Below are positions 17,972-27,185 of a stretch of 64,000 nucleotides of DNA, piece by piece. The notes beneath the pieces are model-generated. The model was not told where the DNA came from and ran no database searches. It saw nothing but the letters and a program-made list of their open reading frames with translations. A program made the position numbers and the translations under genes. The stretch spans positions 62,001-126,000 of the forward strand of contig NZ_JADPQG010000011.1 in NCBI RefSeq assembly GCF_015687175.1, given 5' to 3'. The stretch comes from Reinekea sp. G2M2-21. Its GTDB lineage: Bacteria > Pseudomonadota > Gammaproteobacteria > Pseudomonadales > Natronospirillaceae. Each line of letters starts with the position of its first letter. Position 1 is the stretch's first letter.

Positions 17972-20925
17972 GTCAGTGCCTCCACAACGACAACGAAGTC
18001 GGTCACGGCGGTGGTCGATTGCGCAGAAATCAATTGATGGTCGAACGGGAAATAAGCCGACGCGGATCCATTGGTACGCGCTGTTTTCAGTAAAACGCTG
18101 TCATCAGATACTTGAAAGGATTGAACCGTGGCGGTGTTGACGCCGTCGACCCGTTCCAGTGCGGCGGCGATTTCCGATATGTAAACCGGTTGCCCAAGGC
18201 GGCGGTTCTGCAAGTTAAACGTATTGATGAGCGTCGCATGCGCATTAGCCTGTACCTGAGTCCGGTCATACTGTTCGGTGTCAACACGTATGGTTGTTTC
18301 CGCCATCAGACGGATGGGTTGATAGTCCGCCAGCTCAACTCGTATGCCCGGTGTTGATCGCGAACGCAGAAAATCCGCCAGATCGGTCTTTAACGAAGCG
18401 CCCAGCAGACCACCGCCGGAAGGTACAACCGTTAAGCGAATATCATGGCTGTTGCGAGGGTCGGTAATGGCTTTTGCTTTGGCTTGCCAGATATCGGAAC
18501 GTCTCACACTGAGCCGCTCGAAATCCTGCAGAGATACGGCGCGACCGTTAGCCGCTAAACGAGCGGGCGCGTTATCACGGATGTCCGCCACGGCTTCGCG
18601 CTCGGCACCTCCAGACGCGGCAAAAGGCTGGCTGATCGCATAAACGTATCGATGTTTTTTCATCGGTTTGGTAAAGGCGCGTGCGGGTACCATGCCTTTT
18701 AAACCGACGCCGGTTCGGTAGTGGGTCACCACGACGTTGTTCGTACCGGTTGGCAAGCGACGTCGGAAATGGATTTGCAGGCTGCTGTCTTCGTTTAACG
18801 ACATAGAATAGCTGTCGGTGCCTGCCGCACTCGGATCAATTAAGTCCCGATACGACCAGACCACGCCGTCCACAGCGATTTCCATATCCGGTGCCACGCC
18901 GACTTCAGCAAGATTGGACGGCACAAAGCTGACATCGTTGGCTTTAAAATGAAAACTCTGTGCGGGTTTCTCGGCATCTCCTGAACCTAAGGTTTTAGGA
19001 CTGTTGGTTTCGCCGTGGCTGACTTTAACGGTATTGAAGTTGAGCTTCGTCCAGCCTTTTTGATAACCGGTCAGCTGATCGCTGGGTTCAAAGACCAGTT
19101 TCAATCCTGAGCTGACGTTCACGGCTTCCACCAGATTGACCAATACCGCAGTGCCAGTCAGTTCATTTTCGACCAAACAAGGTTTGCCCAGACGAAGCAG
19201 TTCGCGCGCGGCATCGGAGAGTTGACCCACAACAAAGTCGTTACCCGCAAAGGCGTTGCCGGGATTCCGGTTATAAAACTTCGGTCGCAATCGGTCCAGC
19301 AAGGGGCCATGGAACTCAACTTGATTGGGTTGGAAGCTGTTGTAGTTGTTTGTCACGTTCTGTTCGAATTGAATACTGTATTCATCGTCTCGTTGCGTGA
19401 TCCCGGCGACACGCAAACCGATCAGCGCATTGGTTTTAGTGTCGCGCATCAAAAAGCGGGCACCGACACTGAGTTTTTTCGGTTGTTTTCCGGCAAAGCT
19501 GACGATTTTTGTTCGAACGCCGGAGCCGGTTAAAACGCTGTCGGGTTCGGCGACCACGGTGGCCGATTCTCGTTTTGCACCGGCCGACACGACAAAAAGA
19601 CTGCCCACCACGTTCAGTACACCGGAAAAATCGATACCTTCAATCAAGTCAGTCAGGTTGTCGTCTTCATCTTTTACGTACTTTATATCGCCGGGTGCGT
19701 TGTCCAACGTGCCGTTCGTATTCATGAAAAAAGCTTTCGTCCCCAGTGTGGCGGGCGCCAGTGTGCCGACGCCGGTGTTCGTGACTGGCACCAAGGTTTC
19801 CACCGACACCACATCACCATGAGCGACGCTGCTTAACACATTGTCGGTATCCGACAAGGTAAGGTGATTCTCCCTGTTATCGAGTACCAGCAATTCCTTT
19901 GCACTGTTGTTGTAATGCAAACGGACCGGTGAATTGATCTGATAGCTGCTGGCGGTGTTTATTTTCAATACCAACTTGCCGGGTATCGATCGGGGCAGTG
20001 CTTTGCGAATATCCGATGCGTTGACGTGCATTTGCACCAGGCCTCGCGTCCAGGCGCCAGCCAGGGCCGAAGTTTGTATGGAAACGGTATTGGCGTGTTC
20101 GGTTGCGGTCACCGCATTCAAGGTGACTGCTACGATACTGCCTTCGCCGTCGAACCAATCCAAAACGGCAAAACCACCAGGGTTAAGAGAAACGTCGCCG
20201 TCGGTTTGCCACAAATCCGTCGTGGTTAAAGGCGTTGGATCCATATCCCAGAGTCGGGCTCGGCAATCATTTAAATCCGCGTGCACTTTGATGGCATTTA
20301 AGGTTTCAAAGACGACTGGCGGTCCCCCTTCGGGGGGTGAAAATTTCATCGCCAGACCACGGTCGACTTCAATCGCCTGGTTATCATCGGTGGGGTGAAC
20401 AAACAGCCCGACCGAGGTCGTGGCCGAAGATGCCGGTGCGGGTTGATAATTCACCATGGCCGCCAGTCTGGCCACATTCTGCCATTGCGTCGCGGTACGG
20501 ATGTATCCTTCGTTGGTGTAAGCGTTTAAATGACCCAACAGAATATGCGCGCCACGTGAGGCTGCCCGCATGATTTCCCAACCGTAATCGTCGTGAAACT
20601 GTTCATACTGTTTCAGCAGGCGGCGATTCTTGCCGCGCGCCGTTTCCGGTTTGTCTGGGAATGCTTGGTACAGGCTCTGCCAGACCAACGCTTGTTGAAA
20701 AGCGGTTTCATCAAAGCCCGGGTCTTTTTCGTCGGCGAATCGATTGCGCCAGTTTTCAGGTAACCGGTCTTCAAATTCGGCACCGCGTGCGTATAAACCC
20801 ATGGCCGCAAGACGCAGCTCTTCGAGCCAGGTAGCGGCGTCGCCATCGATATACTGAAATTGTTTTAAACCGGCTCGGTTCCAACGTGTAACGTCGACCA
20901 GTTTGTTGAATCGCAGTTCGCTCAT
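17968..20925 (-). CDS. eCIS baseplate J-like protein (large)
   Basis: The start at 20925 gives MSELRFNKLVDVTRWNRAGL and an ATGA overlap with the preceding gene; the frame extends further upstream but that part is an overlap with the neighbour. The 985-residue protein is of the Afp12/Pvc12-type 'putative baseplate assembly' class: N-terminal helices (WLEELRLAAMGLY), a long beta-rich middle, and a C-terminal baseplate-J-like segment, VRRSDIWQAKAKAITDPRNSHDIRLTV followed by LRSRSTPG and DGVNTATVQSF, which are hallmark elements of the J fold. It would form the wedge of the baseplate with the shorter J-like protein encoded upstream. Confidence 0.78.
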   Translation of the reverse strand: MSELRFNKLVDVTRWNRAGLKQFQYIDGDAATWLEELRLAAMGLYARGAEFEDRLPENWRNRFADEKDPGFDETAFQQALVWQSLYQAFPDKPETARGKNRRLLKQYEQFHDDYGWEIMRAASRGAHILLGHLNAYTNEGYIRTATQWQNVARLAAMVNYQPAPASSATTSVGLFVHPTDDNQAIEVDRGLAMKFSPPEGGPPVVFETLNAIKVHADLNDCRARLWDMDPTPLTTTDLWQTDGDVSLNPGGFAVLDWFDGEGSIVAVTLNAVTATEHANTVSIQTSALAGAWTRGLVQMHVNASDIRKALPRSIPGKLVLKINTASSYQINSPVRLHYNNSAKELLVLDNRENHLTLSDTDNVLSSVAHGDVVSVETLVPVTNTGVGTLAPATLGTKAFFMNTNGTLDNAPGDIKYVKDEDDNLTDLIEGIDFSGVLNVVGSLFVVSAGAKRESATVVAEPDSVLTGSGVRTKIVSFAGKQPKKLSVGARFLMRDTKTNALIGLRVAGITQRDDEYSIQFEQNVTNNYNSFQPNQVEFHGPLLDRLRPKFYNRNPGNAFAGNDFVVGQLSDAARELLRLGKPCLVENELTGTAVLVNLVEAVNVSSGLKLVFEPSDQLTGYQKGWTKLNFNTVKVSHGETNSPKTLGSGDAEKPAQSFHFKANDVSFVPSNLAEVGVAPDMEIAVDGVVWSYRDLIDPSAAGTDSYSMSLNEDSSLQIHFRRRLPTGTNNVVVTHYRTGVGLKGMVPARAFTKPMKKHRYVYAISQPFAASGGAEREAVADIRDNAPARLAANGRAVSLQDFERLSVRRSDIWQAKAKAITDPRNSHDIRLTVVPSGGGLLGASLKTDLADFLRSRSTPGIRVELADYQPIRLMAETTIRVDTEQYDRTQVQANAHATLINTFNLQNRRLGQPVYISEIAAALERVDGVNTATVQSFQVSDDSVLLKTARTNGSASAYFPFDHQLISAQSTTAVTDFVVVVEALT

Positions 20926-22106
20926 CCGGCTTCCCCTCCATTGACGATCAGTCGGAAATAACCCTCTTCGGGATGACCACGTAAGTTTCGACACAATGCG
21001 TAGTGATCGTCTTCGATGGGTATAAATCCCTCGGTGACTCGATCGGGCCATCCACTGCCGACACGCTTGAACCGGTTGAGGCAGGCGACCGCCACACCTT
21101 CCACGGCCATCGCTGCTTCAATGATGTCCGATGCAAACAGGTCTTCGCCGAAATCCAGACGTCCGTGTTCAAAGAATCCACCTTCATCAAATGAAAAAAC
21201 TTCCGCCAGTGCTTGTTTCAGTTCGCTGCGAAAGTACCCGGCTTTTGCTCGCACCGATAACGTAAAGGTAATGGGTGCAGGCTGCGCGGTTTCGAGAAAA
21301 ACCTCCGAACCAATCATCCGACGTCGTTCAATAAGAATGCGTAACAACTCTCGCGGTGTCGGTTGGCTGGCTTCATCGGGAACCGGTAAATTTTGCTGGT
21401 GGTGAAACTGTTCAATGCTCTGCCACAACGTCGTTCCAGCCGCCAGAATGGGTTCGTCCAATTGCAATTCCCCTTCGGGTAACACGGAGACGAGTATTGA
21501 GTTCCAGGCGCCACTCCAGATGAGTTTGGCCTGTGCTCGTGCCACCACGGGATGCGCTGCAATCACATCTTCATGATCGGTCAGGGTGACCATGCGTTTT
21601 TGTTCCGCGATGAGCCGCGGCCCTTCGGCACGCGCCAATTCCATTTTCTTGGGTTTTAGTTTCCACAAGCGTTCGAGCTGTTGTTCTCGGGTTTCACTGA
21701 CATCGGGAGCGGTGGGGGGCAGTTCGGCCAGTTCCGCGTCGCTGACCAACGCTGCAGCGTCGTAACCAATCAGTTTTAACAGCCGCCGCAGTGATTGAGG
21801 CCGTCTTGCGGTGGCCAGAAAGCGTTCGCTCTGAACCGCATCCAACGCATGGGAGGCTCGATCAAACGCGGCAGAAAGCAGCTCAATGATGACCACTTCC
21901 ATATCCGCTGGCGCCCAGCGTCGGCGATCCGGAAATCGGTGCGCCAGTTCCTGCATCAAAAACAGACGGAAACTATCGTAGTCGCGGGTTTTCCAGTCAA
22001 AATCATCTTTAACACCCGGCAGTGGCAGTGGTAGCGTTGCTATACGTTCACCACAATCGGGACAGCCAGTGTCAAAATGCAAATCGGGGGCAGGTAGTTC
22101 AGCCAT
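20922..22106 (-). CDS. eCIS baseplate J-like protein (short)
   Basis: A 394-residue protein resembling the Afp11/Pvc11 class. It starts with a small CxxC segment (FDTGCPDCGE), then DDFDWKTRDYDSFRLFLMQEL and WAPADMEVVIIELLSAAFDRASHALDAVQSERFLATARRPQ, the characteristic N-terminus of baseplate wedge proteins. The C-terminal half contains LRILIERRRMIGSEVFL and FSFDEGGFFEHGRLDFGEDLFASDIIEA, typical of J-like wedge subunits. It lies directly after gp25 (30-base gap) and overlaps the larger J-like gene by ATGA. Confidence 0.77.
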   Translation of the reverse strand: MAELPAPDLHFDTGCPDCGERIATLPLPLPGVKDDFDWKTRDYDSFRLFLMQELAHRFPDRRRWAPADMEVVIIELLSAAFDRASHALDAVQSERFLATARRPQSLRRLLKLIGYDAAALVSDAELAELPPTAPDVSETREQQLERLWKLKPKKMELARAEGPRLIAEQKRMVTLTDHEDVIAAHPVVARAQAKLIWSGAWNSILVSVLPEGELQLDEPILAAGTTLWQSIEQFHHQQNLPVPDEASQPTPRELLRILIERRRMIGSEVFLETAQPAPITFTLSVRAKAGYFRSELKQALAEVFSFDEGGFFEHGRLDFGEDLFASDIIEAAMAVEGVAVACLNRFKRVGSGWPDRVTEGFIPIEDDHYALCRNLRGHPEEGYFRLIVNGGEAG

Positions 22107-22136
22107 GTTTGTTTACCTGAGTTCCATATAACACGG

Positions 22137-22535
22137 TTACATTTGGAAGGTCAGGCTTTCCTCCTTCTGTAAAGCGGCAATGGTGTACGTGATGGAAACC
22201 AACAGAATTTCCGGTTGGTCTTTATGTGCACCCACCTCAACTTTCAGTGTTTTCGGGTCGACCTCTCCCGCGAGTGTTTCAGCCAATGAACCAAACAACC
22301 GGCCACGGGCAAGTTCCCACAGAGGCGCGGCGTTGGGTTCAAACACCAACTGGCGTGCACCAAAGCCAAATTCCGGTCGGAATACCCGTTCGCCCGGGCT
22401 GGTGAACAGGACTTGTTCGACCTGTTCTCGAATATGTTTCATGCGGGCAGAGGTTTCCGGTCCATTGCGGGTTACCCGAAATGGAAACGCCAGATATTCC
22501 ACACGCGGTAAACGGGCTTCGCTGGGTTGTGTCAT
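22137..22535 (-). CDS. GPW/gp25-like baseplate wedge protein
   Basis: The 132-residue protein shows the gp25/GPW fold signature: YLAFPFRVTRNG, then IREQVEQVLFTSPGERVFRPEFGFGARQLVFEP. The SPGER...FRPEFG stretch contains the EPR-like core that nucleates sheath assembly in T4 gp25 and Afp9. Length is normal. It begins in the ATGA overlap with the spike gene, in keeping with the usual spike-gp25-J order of eCIS baseplates. Confidence 0.9.
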   Translation of the reverse strand: MTQPSEARLPRVEYLAFPFRVTRNGPETSARMKHIREQVEQVLFTSPGERVFRPEFGFGARQLVFEPNAAPLWELARGRLFGSLAETLAGEVDPKTLKVEVGAHKDQPEILLVSITYTIAALQKEESLTFQM

Positions 22536-23350
22536 GAGGCCACCGTTTTGGTTGTCAGTGCGATTGGGGTGAGAGGCACCATTGGCGGACCCGAAGGCGC
22601 ACCAGGGGCCGTGCAGGGATGCACATGTGAGTTAAATAACGATAAAAACGTTGAGCCTTTCAGTAAGGGTTCACCACCCGCGCCGCCGATGGTCACCGAT
22701 TGCCCCTCAATATTAATGGTGGTTCCTTTAACGGCTACGCCCGAAGACGAGGTGGCAATTTCATTGCCATTGCCATCGGTACAGGTGACTCCCGATGCGC
22801 TGAGTGTGAGCGTATTGCCGTTGGCATCGGCAATGGTGATTTCACTCGCGGCAGAGTCGAGATTTATCACGGCCCCACTGCTGTCAGTTAGGCTGATGGA
22901 CCCTTCCTGATTCAGTTCCAACACCGCATCGGTGGCGGAATGTAAGGCGATTTTTGTGGCGTCGTCCGTATCGTCAAACAACAGCGTATGGCCCGACTCC
23001 GTCTTCAATACTTTGGTGGCCTGATTGGTGTGTTCGCTGGGCACTTCATTCGGCGTGCGCCAGAACGTACCTGTCCAGATAGGTGCAGATGCGTCGCCTT
23101 CAATAAACTCAACCAACACCGCGCTGTCGACGGGAGGAATGGCCACCCAGCCGAAATCCGCGCCACCACCATATGGAAACGCAGGCTCCGCCCACTGTGA
23201 TTCACCGTCACCCAACACCGAGGGCACCGTCACGCGAATTCGTCCACGGTTTTCCGGGTCGTCAACCGACGTAACGTGTCCACGGTATTTGCCCCAATAT
23301 TTGGTGGCTTGCCGGCGGGCAACGTCTTCGAGTAATTGAAATTCAGTCAT
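22532..23350 (-). CDS. gp5/VgrG-type spike protein (OB-fold plus beta-helix)
   Basis: The start at 23350 is preceded by AAGGAGAT; the longer frame from 23374 has no such site. Of 272 residues, about 20-110 form the OB-fold domain of phage baseplate protein V (GRIRVTVPSVLGDGESQWAEPAFPYGG, FIEGDASAPIWTG). A repetitive beta-helix follows (ESGHTLLFDDTD, GSISLTDSSGAVINLDSAASEITIADANGNTLTLS), with a tip-like end containing HVHPCTAPGAPSGPP. No separate PAAR gene is present in the operon, so this protein may end in its own tip. Confidence 0.87.
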   Translation of the reverse strand: MTEFQLLEDVARRQATKYWGKYRGHVTSVDDPENRGRIRVTVPSVLGDGESQWAEPAFPYGGGADFGWVAIPPVDSAVLVEFIEGDASAPIWTGTFWRTPNEVPSEHTNQATKVLKTESGHTLLFDDTDDATKIALHSATDAVLELNQEGSISLTDSSGAVINLDSAASEITIADANGNTLTLSASGVTCTDGNGNEIATSSSGVAVKGTTINIEGQSVTIGGAGGEPLLKGSTFLSLFNSHVHPCTAPGAPSGPPMVPLTPIALTTKTVAS

Positions 23351-23384
23351 GTGATCTCCTTCGGATCGATACACATTCAGCCAT

Positions 23385-24560
23385 TCAGAACAAACTGCTC
23401 AGTGCCGACGCTGCACTGCTTAACGCACCGGTGGGTGAGTCTGTCTCGCCAGTCGCATTGCGCATCAATTCAAATGTCTCGGTGTAACCTTCGCTGCTGA
23501 ACTGATGCGCCACTTTGTCGACGTAGTACAGTCCGCCGTAGCGGGTGCCTGCACCATCCACACTAACCAGTCCACCGGGTTGCAGAACATGGCCGTAGAT
23601 GGATCCGTCTAACTCACCGGTACCACGAATTTTGAAAGCATGTTCATTGACCAACGCTTGGGCACGAGCCGTTCGCTCTTCGCTGGTTTCGTCACCTTCC
23701 GCTCCGACACGCCAAACCGATGGCGTGCCGAGATTAGAACCCTCCTGCGCAGCGGACGTCGAACCGAGTACCGGTTCGTTGGGTGTCACGCTGACCACTT
23801 CCGGCGTGGCGCCTTCTTCTCGTGGCGCCAGATCGGCACGCACTTCGTCCGGCGAGTCCGCATTGTCTTCTAAGTTGAATGTCCGGCAATTGGTCGCGCG
23901 GCCTGCGTAAATCAGAATCGGTGATTGTGCTGTGCCGTCCAGACGCTTGGGACCAAAGTAAACTTCACCTTCGCGAAAGATCATCTCGTACCCGTTGGCG
24001 GTTGCACGCTCGCGCAAAAACTGAATGGGGGTGGCTTCCTGTGACAACGAGCGACTGGACTGACCGGTTGCCGAGAGTGGGTCAGGTCGGATACCGGCTG
24101 GACGTACCAGCTCGGTTAATATGGCCAGATCCGTCATGGGTTGCTGTTCACCCCAGACGCGTCGCATTTGTTCGCGATTAAGTGCGGCGCTTTCGTCCTG
24201 AATGTCGAGTGTGAGTTTTGATTCTGCCGGGTTGCCTGGGTACTCCGGCGTGAGTTTAACAATGTACCCAGTCAGGATAACTTCCTGATAAGTGCCGAAG
24301 TCGGCACTTATCCGAATCGGTAACCAACGCGAAAACAGACCGCTGTCTGCGGCGATCCATTTGCCGTCGCTGCCGCGCCGGTCTTCGATGATGATGGTTC
24401 CCGCAGCCGCTTCAGTGCGCGCCGTTTGAATAGAAACTTCCGCCACCAGTGGCGCGATGGTATCGATACTCTCGTAATTATTTCCGACTTCAATCAAGCA
24501 CGAAGCTGGGTTACGGAATGTCGGGCTGAGCAATGCCCCCAAAGACGCCAGCGAGGTCAT
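23385..24560 (-). CDS. gpD-like (phage late control D / VgrG N-terminal) hub protein
   Basis: A 391-residue protein with the features of the phage late control D family: LTGYIVKLTPEYPGNPAESKLTLDIQDESAALNREQ, LREEATANGY-type segment (FLRERATANGYEMIFREGEVYFGPKR), and the C-terminal VNEHAFKIRGTGELDGSIYGHVLQPGGLVSVDG ... YYVDKVAHQFSSEGYTETFEL. In eCIS it makes the hub from which the OB-fold spike projects; in VgrG the two are one polypeptide. It overlaps the LysM gene by ATGA and is followed 34 bases later by the spike gene. Confidence 0.83.
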   Translation of the reverse strand: MTSLASLGALLSPTFRNPASCLIEVGNNYESIDTIAPLVAEVSIQTARTEAAAGTIIIEDRRGSDGKWIAADSGLFSRWLPIRISADFGTYQEVILTGYIVKLTPEYPGNPAESKLTLDIQDESAALNREQMRRVWGEQQPMTDLAILTELVRPAGIRPDPLSATGQSSRSLSQEATPIQFLRERATANGYEMIFREGEVYFGPKRLDGTAQSPILIYAGRATNCRTFNLEDNADSPDEVRADLAPREEGATPEVVSVTPNEPVLGSTSAAQEGSNLGTPSVWRVGAEGDETSEERTARAQALVNEHAFKIRGTGELDGSIYGHVLQPGGLVSVDGAGTRYGGLYYVDKVAHQFSSEGYTETFELMRNATGETDSPTGALSSAASALSSLF

Positions 24561-24940
24561 GAGCCGTTGCCTTTATTCAGGTTTTCACGTTGCGGAATGA
24601 TGATGACATGGCCGGCGCGTTCTTTGCCGTTTTCCGCCTGCGTGCCTTCATCGATAAGCGTGCCGTGTTCGTCGTAAGTCGGGTCTGTGGTGGTCCACAA
24701 TAAGTCTTCCGGAAACAGAACGTCACTGTTGGCTTCCATAATCCAGCGCCAATCCCGTGACTCGGCATAGTATTCGTGAGCGAGACTGTCCAGTCGTTGA
24801 CGAATTTCCACCGAGTGCTCAAGTAAGGGGATGGGTTTGCGCAGCGCACGTGCGCGCAAGCCACGAAAATGTTTGGTTGATTGATCACTGGCTTCAAACA
24901 GCGGTGTGAATTCGTATGCCGATCCTTTAAAAAAAGCCAT
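24557..24940 (-). CDS. LysM-domain eCIS protein (Afp7/tail X-like)
   Basis: A 127-residue protein with one LysM-like unit near residues 50-115: RLDSLAHEYYAESRDWRWIMEANSDVLFPEDLL and later GHVIIIP. In contractile tails the LysM-containing protein clamps the tube initiator to the hub. It lies between the tube-initiator and the hub gene, as in Afp/PVC clusters, where the two parts are one gene; here they are split. Confidence 0.82.
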   Translation of the reverse strand: MAFFKGSAYEFTPLFEASDQSTKHFRGLRARALRKPIPLLEHSVEIRQRLDSLAHEYYAESRDWRWIMEANSDVLFPEDLLWTTTDPTYDEHGTLIDEGTQAENGKERAGHVIIIPQRENLNKGNGS

Positions 24941-24948
24941 AGTGCCTC

Positions 24949-25572
24949 CTAAAAACCGGACACGGCGTTTAAGGCTGTCATTGCGGTTTGACGTACCTTG
25001 TCGGCCATGGTGAATGGGTTGTTACTTTCGATGACCTGCATGGTTAAGTTAATTTCTGCCCGGTAGGGCATGAGGTTGGGAAGGTGTAACACTTCGCGTT
25101 GACTGACACCGGTTAAAAAAACCGGGAGCAGTTGCAGGCCCCAGGCAAATATCAGTACCGATGCTGTTTCTTGTCTTTCAAAAGCGCGCGCGCCGGTTAT
25201 TCCCAAACTCGACAATGTCTTCACGCCGAAGGGACCCTGTGCTTTAGGTTCGACCATCGAACGCAACGTATCAATTTGCGGTTGAACGCCGAACTGACTT
25301 GCAATCGGGTCACCTTTTTCCATTTTGTCGGTGGCGTCCAGCAGGATGTCGATCGAGAAGCCTTCTGCTGCCATCTCAACTCCCTGAGCGACACGGCTGG
25401 TTTCCAGTGGCGACAAAAAGTCATAACCGGTGCGGTTGCCAGGTGCGTCGCCGGTTTTGATCGTGACGGTACGCGAACGCGAAATCGATTGCGGGTTAAA
25501 ATCAAATACCAACGCCAGTGGCGGTACTGTTAAACCATATTCAAACAACACGCCTTTGGTTGCGACAGCCAT
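24949..25572 (-). CDS. Contractile injection system tube-initiator protein
   Basis: This 207-residue protein has the pattern of the CIS tube/initiator family (N-terminal part of Afp7): LVFDFNPQSISRSRTVTI near the start, FSIDILLDATDKMEKGDP in the middle, RQETASVLIFAWGLQLLPVFLTGVSQREVLHLPNLMPYRAEINLTMQVIE near the end. It should form the ring joining the inner tube to the baseplate hub. Its start codon shares bases with the stop of the 74-aa gene (TAATG), and the LysM gene follows after 8 bases. Confidence 0.85.
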   Translation of the reverse strand: MAVATKGVLFEYGLTVPPLALVFDFNPQSISRSRTVTIKTGDAPGNRTGYDFLSPLETSRVAQGVEMAAEGFSIDILLDATDKMEKGDPIASQFGVQPQIDTLRSMVEPKAQGPFGVKTLSSLGITGARAFERQETASVLIFAWGLQLLPVFLTGVSQREVLHLPNLMPYRAEINLTMQVIESNNPFTMADKVRQTAMTALNAVSGF

Positions 25573-25796
25573 TACCCATTTCCTTTTGTTTGCGCGGCAA
25601 CCTGAACCGCGGCTTGTTGGGCCAACGAGGCACTGCTTTGCCCTTGGTCAGTTAACGCTATGTTGAGTGATTGATCGGCATCGGGATGCTGTGATGTCAA
25701 CTGCAGCGCGATGGCTTGCGCAATTTTTTTGGCATCCAAATGCGCGCTGTGTTTGAAACGGGCCGGAAGCGTCAGGGTTAACCGTTTAATGTGCAT
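25572..25796 (-). CDS. Small eCIS operon protein, function unknown
   Basis: A 74-residue protein, read from the internal methionine at 25796 (MHIKRLTLTLPARFKHSAHL), which gives a short overlap with the ATPase stop; a longer start would overlap more. It is alanine- and glutamine-rich with one probable helix (AKKIAQAIALQLTSQ). Small proteins occur at this position, between the ATPase and the tube initiator, in other eCIS clusters. I recognise no motif. Confidence 0.6.
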   Translation of the reverse strand: MHIKRLTLTLPARFKHSAHLDAKKIAQAIALQLTSQHPDADQSLNIALTDQGQSSASLAQQAAVQVAAQTKGNG

Positions 25797-27177
25797 GTGG
25801 GTCTTCCTCCAGAAAAGTAGCGAGCGTGCCGATCTCACTTTTACGGATCTGGCGATTTTCTTTGCTCAGTTCAGCCCAGACTGCACGCGCAATGTGTTCT
25901 GGCTTAATGGCGGATTGCGCTTCTGCGGCCAGGACCGTTGCGTAGTGAGCTGCGTTTTGAATGGAGCCACCCGACAAACGCGCGGCGTCGGCGATGTCCT
26001 GTAAATTTAATGAAGCATCTCTTGGTGCCTTGGGCGGTAACAGTAGGTTCCACAGTTGCGTTCTGGCATGACGGTCAGGTGACGGAAAGTCAACGACCAT
26101 TTGAAACCGGCGCAGAAATGCCGGGTCAATATTCGCCCGCAGGTTTGTGGTGAGAATCACGGGACCGATGTGACGTTCAAAGCGGGACAGCATATGGCTC
26201 ACTTCGAGATTGGCGTAGCGGTCCCGAGCGTCGGTCACCTCTCCGCGTTTGCCGAGTAATCCGTCCGCTTCATCGATCTGCAAAATGGCGCGCCGACCGT
26301 CGAGGCTGTCGAGCAGTTTGTTGAGGTTTTCTTCGGTTTCACCCACGTATTTCGACATGATGCGACCCAGGTCGAGCGTGTATAAAGCCCAAGGTTCGCC
26401 GGTTTTCTCGCTCAGTTCTGCGGCAATGACGGAGGCGGCGAAACTTTTACCCGTGCCAGATGAACCAGAGAACAGTGCCAGAGGACCTCCATTATGCCGA
26501 CCGCCCCAGCGGATGATCTGATCCCGGCGCATCAGCCAGGCGGTTAAGTCTTTCAGTGAACGTAATGTGCTATCCGGCAGGACCAGATCGCTCCACTGAC
26601 CCCGGCGGGTTTCCAGGTTGGCTCCTTGCGGCGGTGCCATTTCACTGGTGCGTGCCAGCAGCAAACGTTGCGCGTCGGTGGTGGCGCGAATGATCTGGTA
26701 GGGACCTTCACCGGTTACCCGAATCAAACCGGACACCACTAATGGCGAGGTCGCTTCCAGCCGTGTGTACATGGCATGAACTTCATGACCCTCGTCGAGC
26801 ATCAACAGTTCCTGCGCCGTGGCCAGCGTTGGGTAGGGTGAGGGCACCTGCGGCTGCAGCGATTGGATACGAGGACCGAGCGCGGGGCGCGCATCCGGGG
26901 CGAGCGCCAAAGCCAGAAGGTCCAGGTCCAGTTGTAAAAAACGGTTAACCAGCGATGGGTGTAGCCCTGGGGTCAGACCCGACCAGGCGCCATTATTACG
27001 CAACTCACCAACGGTGCTGCCCATCTGGGCAAAATGGTCGGAGAAGGCGTCGTCAACTTCAACGCCGGTCCGCAATGCTTCTGCCAACGTGATCATGAGT
27101 CCGATACGCGTCCATTCACTGTCCAGTGGATGTCCGTTTGGAGTCGTTTGCTCGAATGTTTCAGCCGCCGTCGTCAT
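25786..27177 (-). CDS. AAA+ ATPase of the eCIS (Afp15/Pvc15-like)
   Basis: The 463-residue protein has a helical N-terminal region of about 220 residues and a C-terminal AAA+ module: Walker A GSSGTGKS (238-245), Walker B ILQIDEAD (298-305), the sensor-1 stretch VILTTNLRANIDPAFLRRFQ and arginine-finger region. This ATPase is a defining eCIS component; it is needed for particle assembly or cargo loading and is absent from type VI systems, where ClpV differs in architecture. It follows the DUF4255 gene after 8 bases. Confidence 0.92.
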   Translation of the reverse strand: MTTAAETFEQTTPNGHPLDSEWTRIGLMITLAEALRTGVEVDDAFSDHFAQMGSTVGELRNNGAWSGLTPGLHPSLVNRFLQLDLDLLALALAPDARPALGPRIQSLQPQVPSPYPTLATAQELLMLDEGHEVHAMYTRLEATSPLVVSGLIRVTGEGPYQIIRATTDAQRLLLARTSEMAPPQGANLETRRGQWSDLVLPDSTLRSLKDLTAWLMRRDQIIRWGGRHNGGPLALFSGSSGTGKSFAASVIAAELSEKTGEPWALYTLDLGRIMSKYVGETEENLNKLLDSLDGRRAILQIDEADGLLGKRGEVTDARDRYANLEVSHMLSRFERHIGPVILTTNLRANIDPAFLRRFQMVVDFPSPDRHARTQLWNLLLPPKAPRDASLNLQDIADAARLSGGSIQNAAHYATVLAAEAQSAIKPEHIARAVWAELSKENRQIRKSEIGTLATFLEEDPHAH

Positions 27178-27185
27178 CGGTCACC

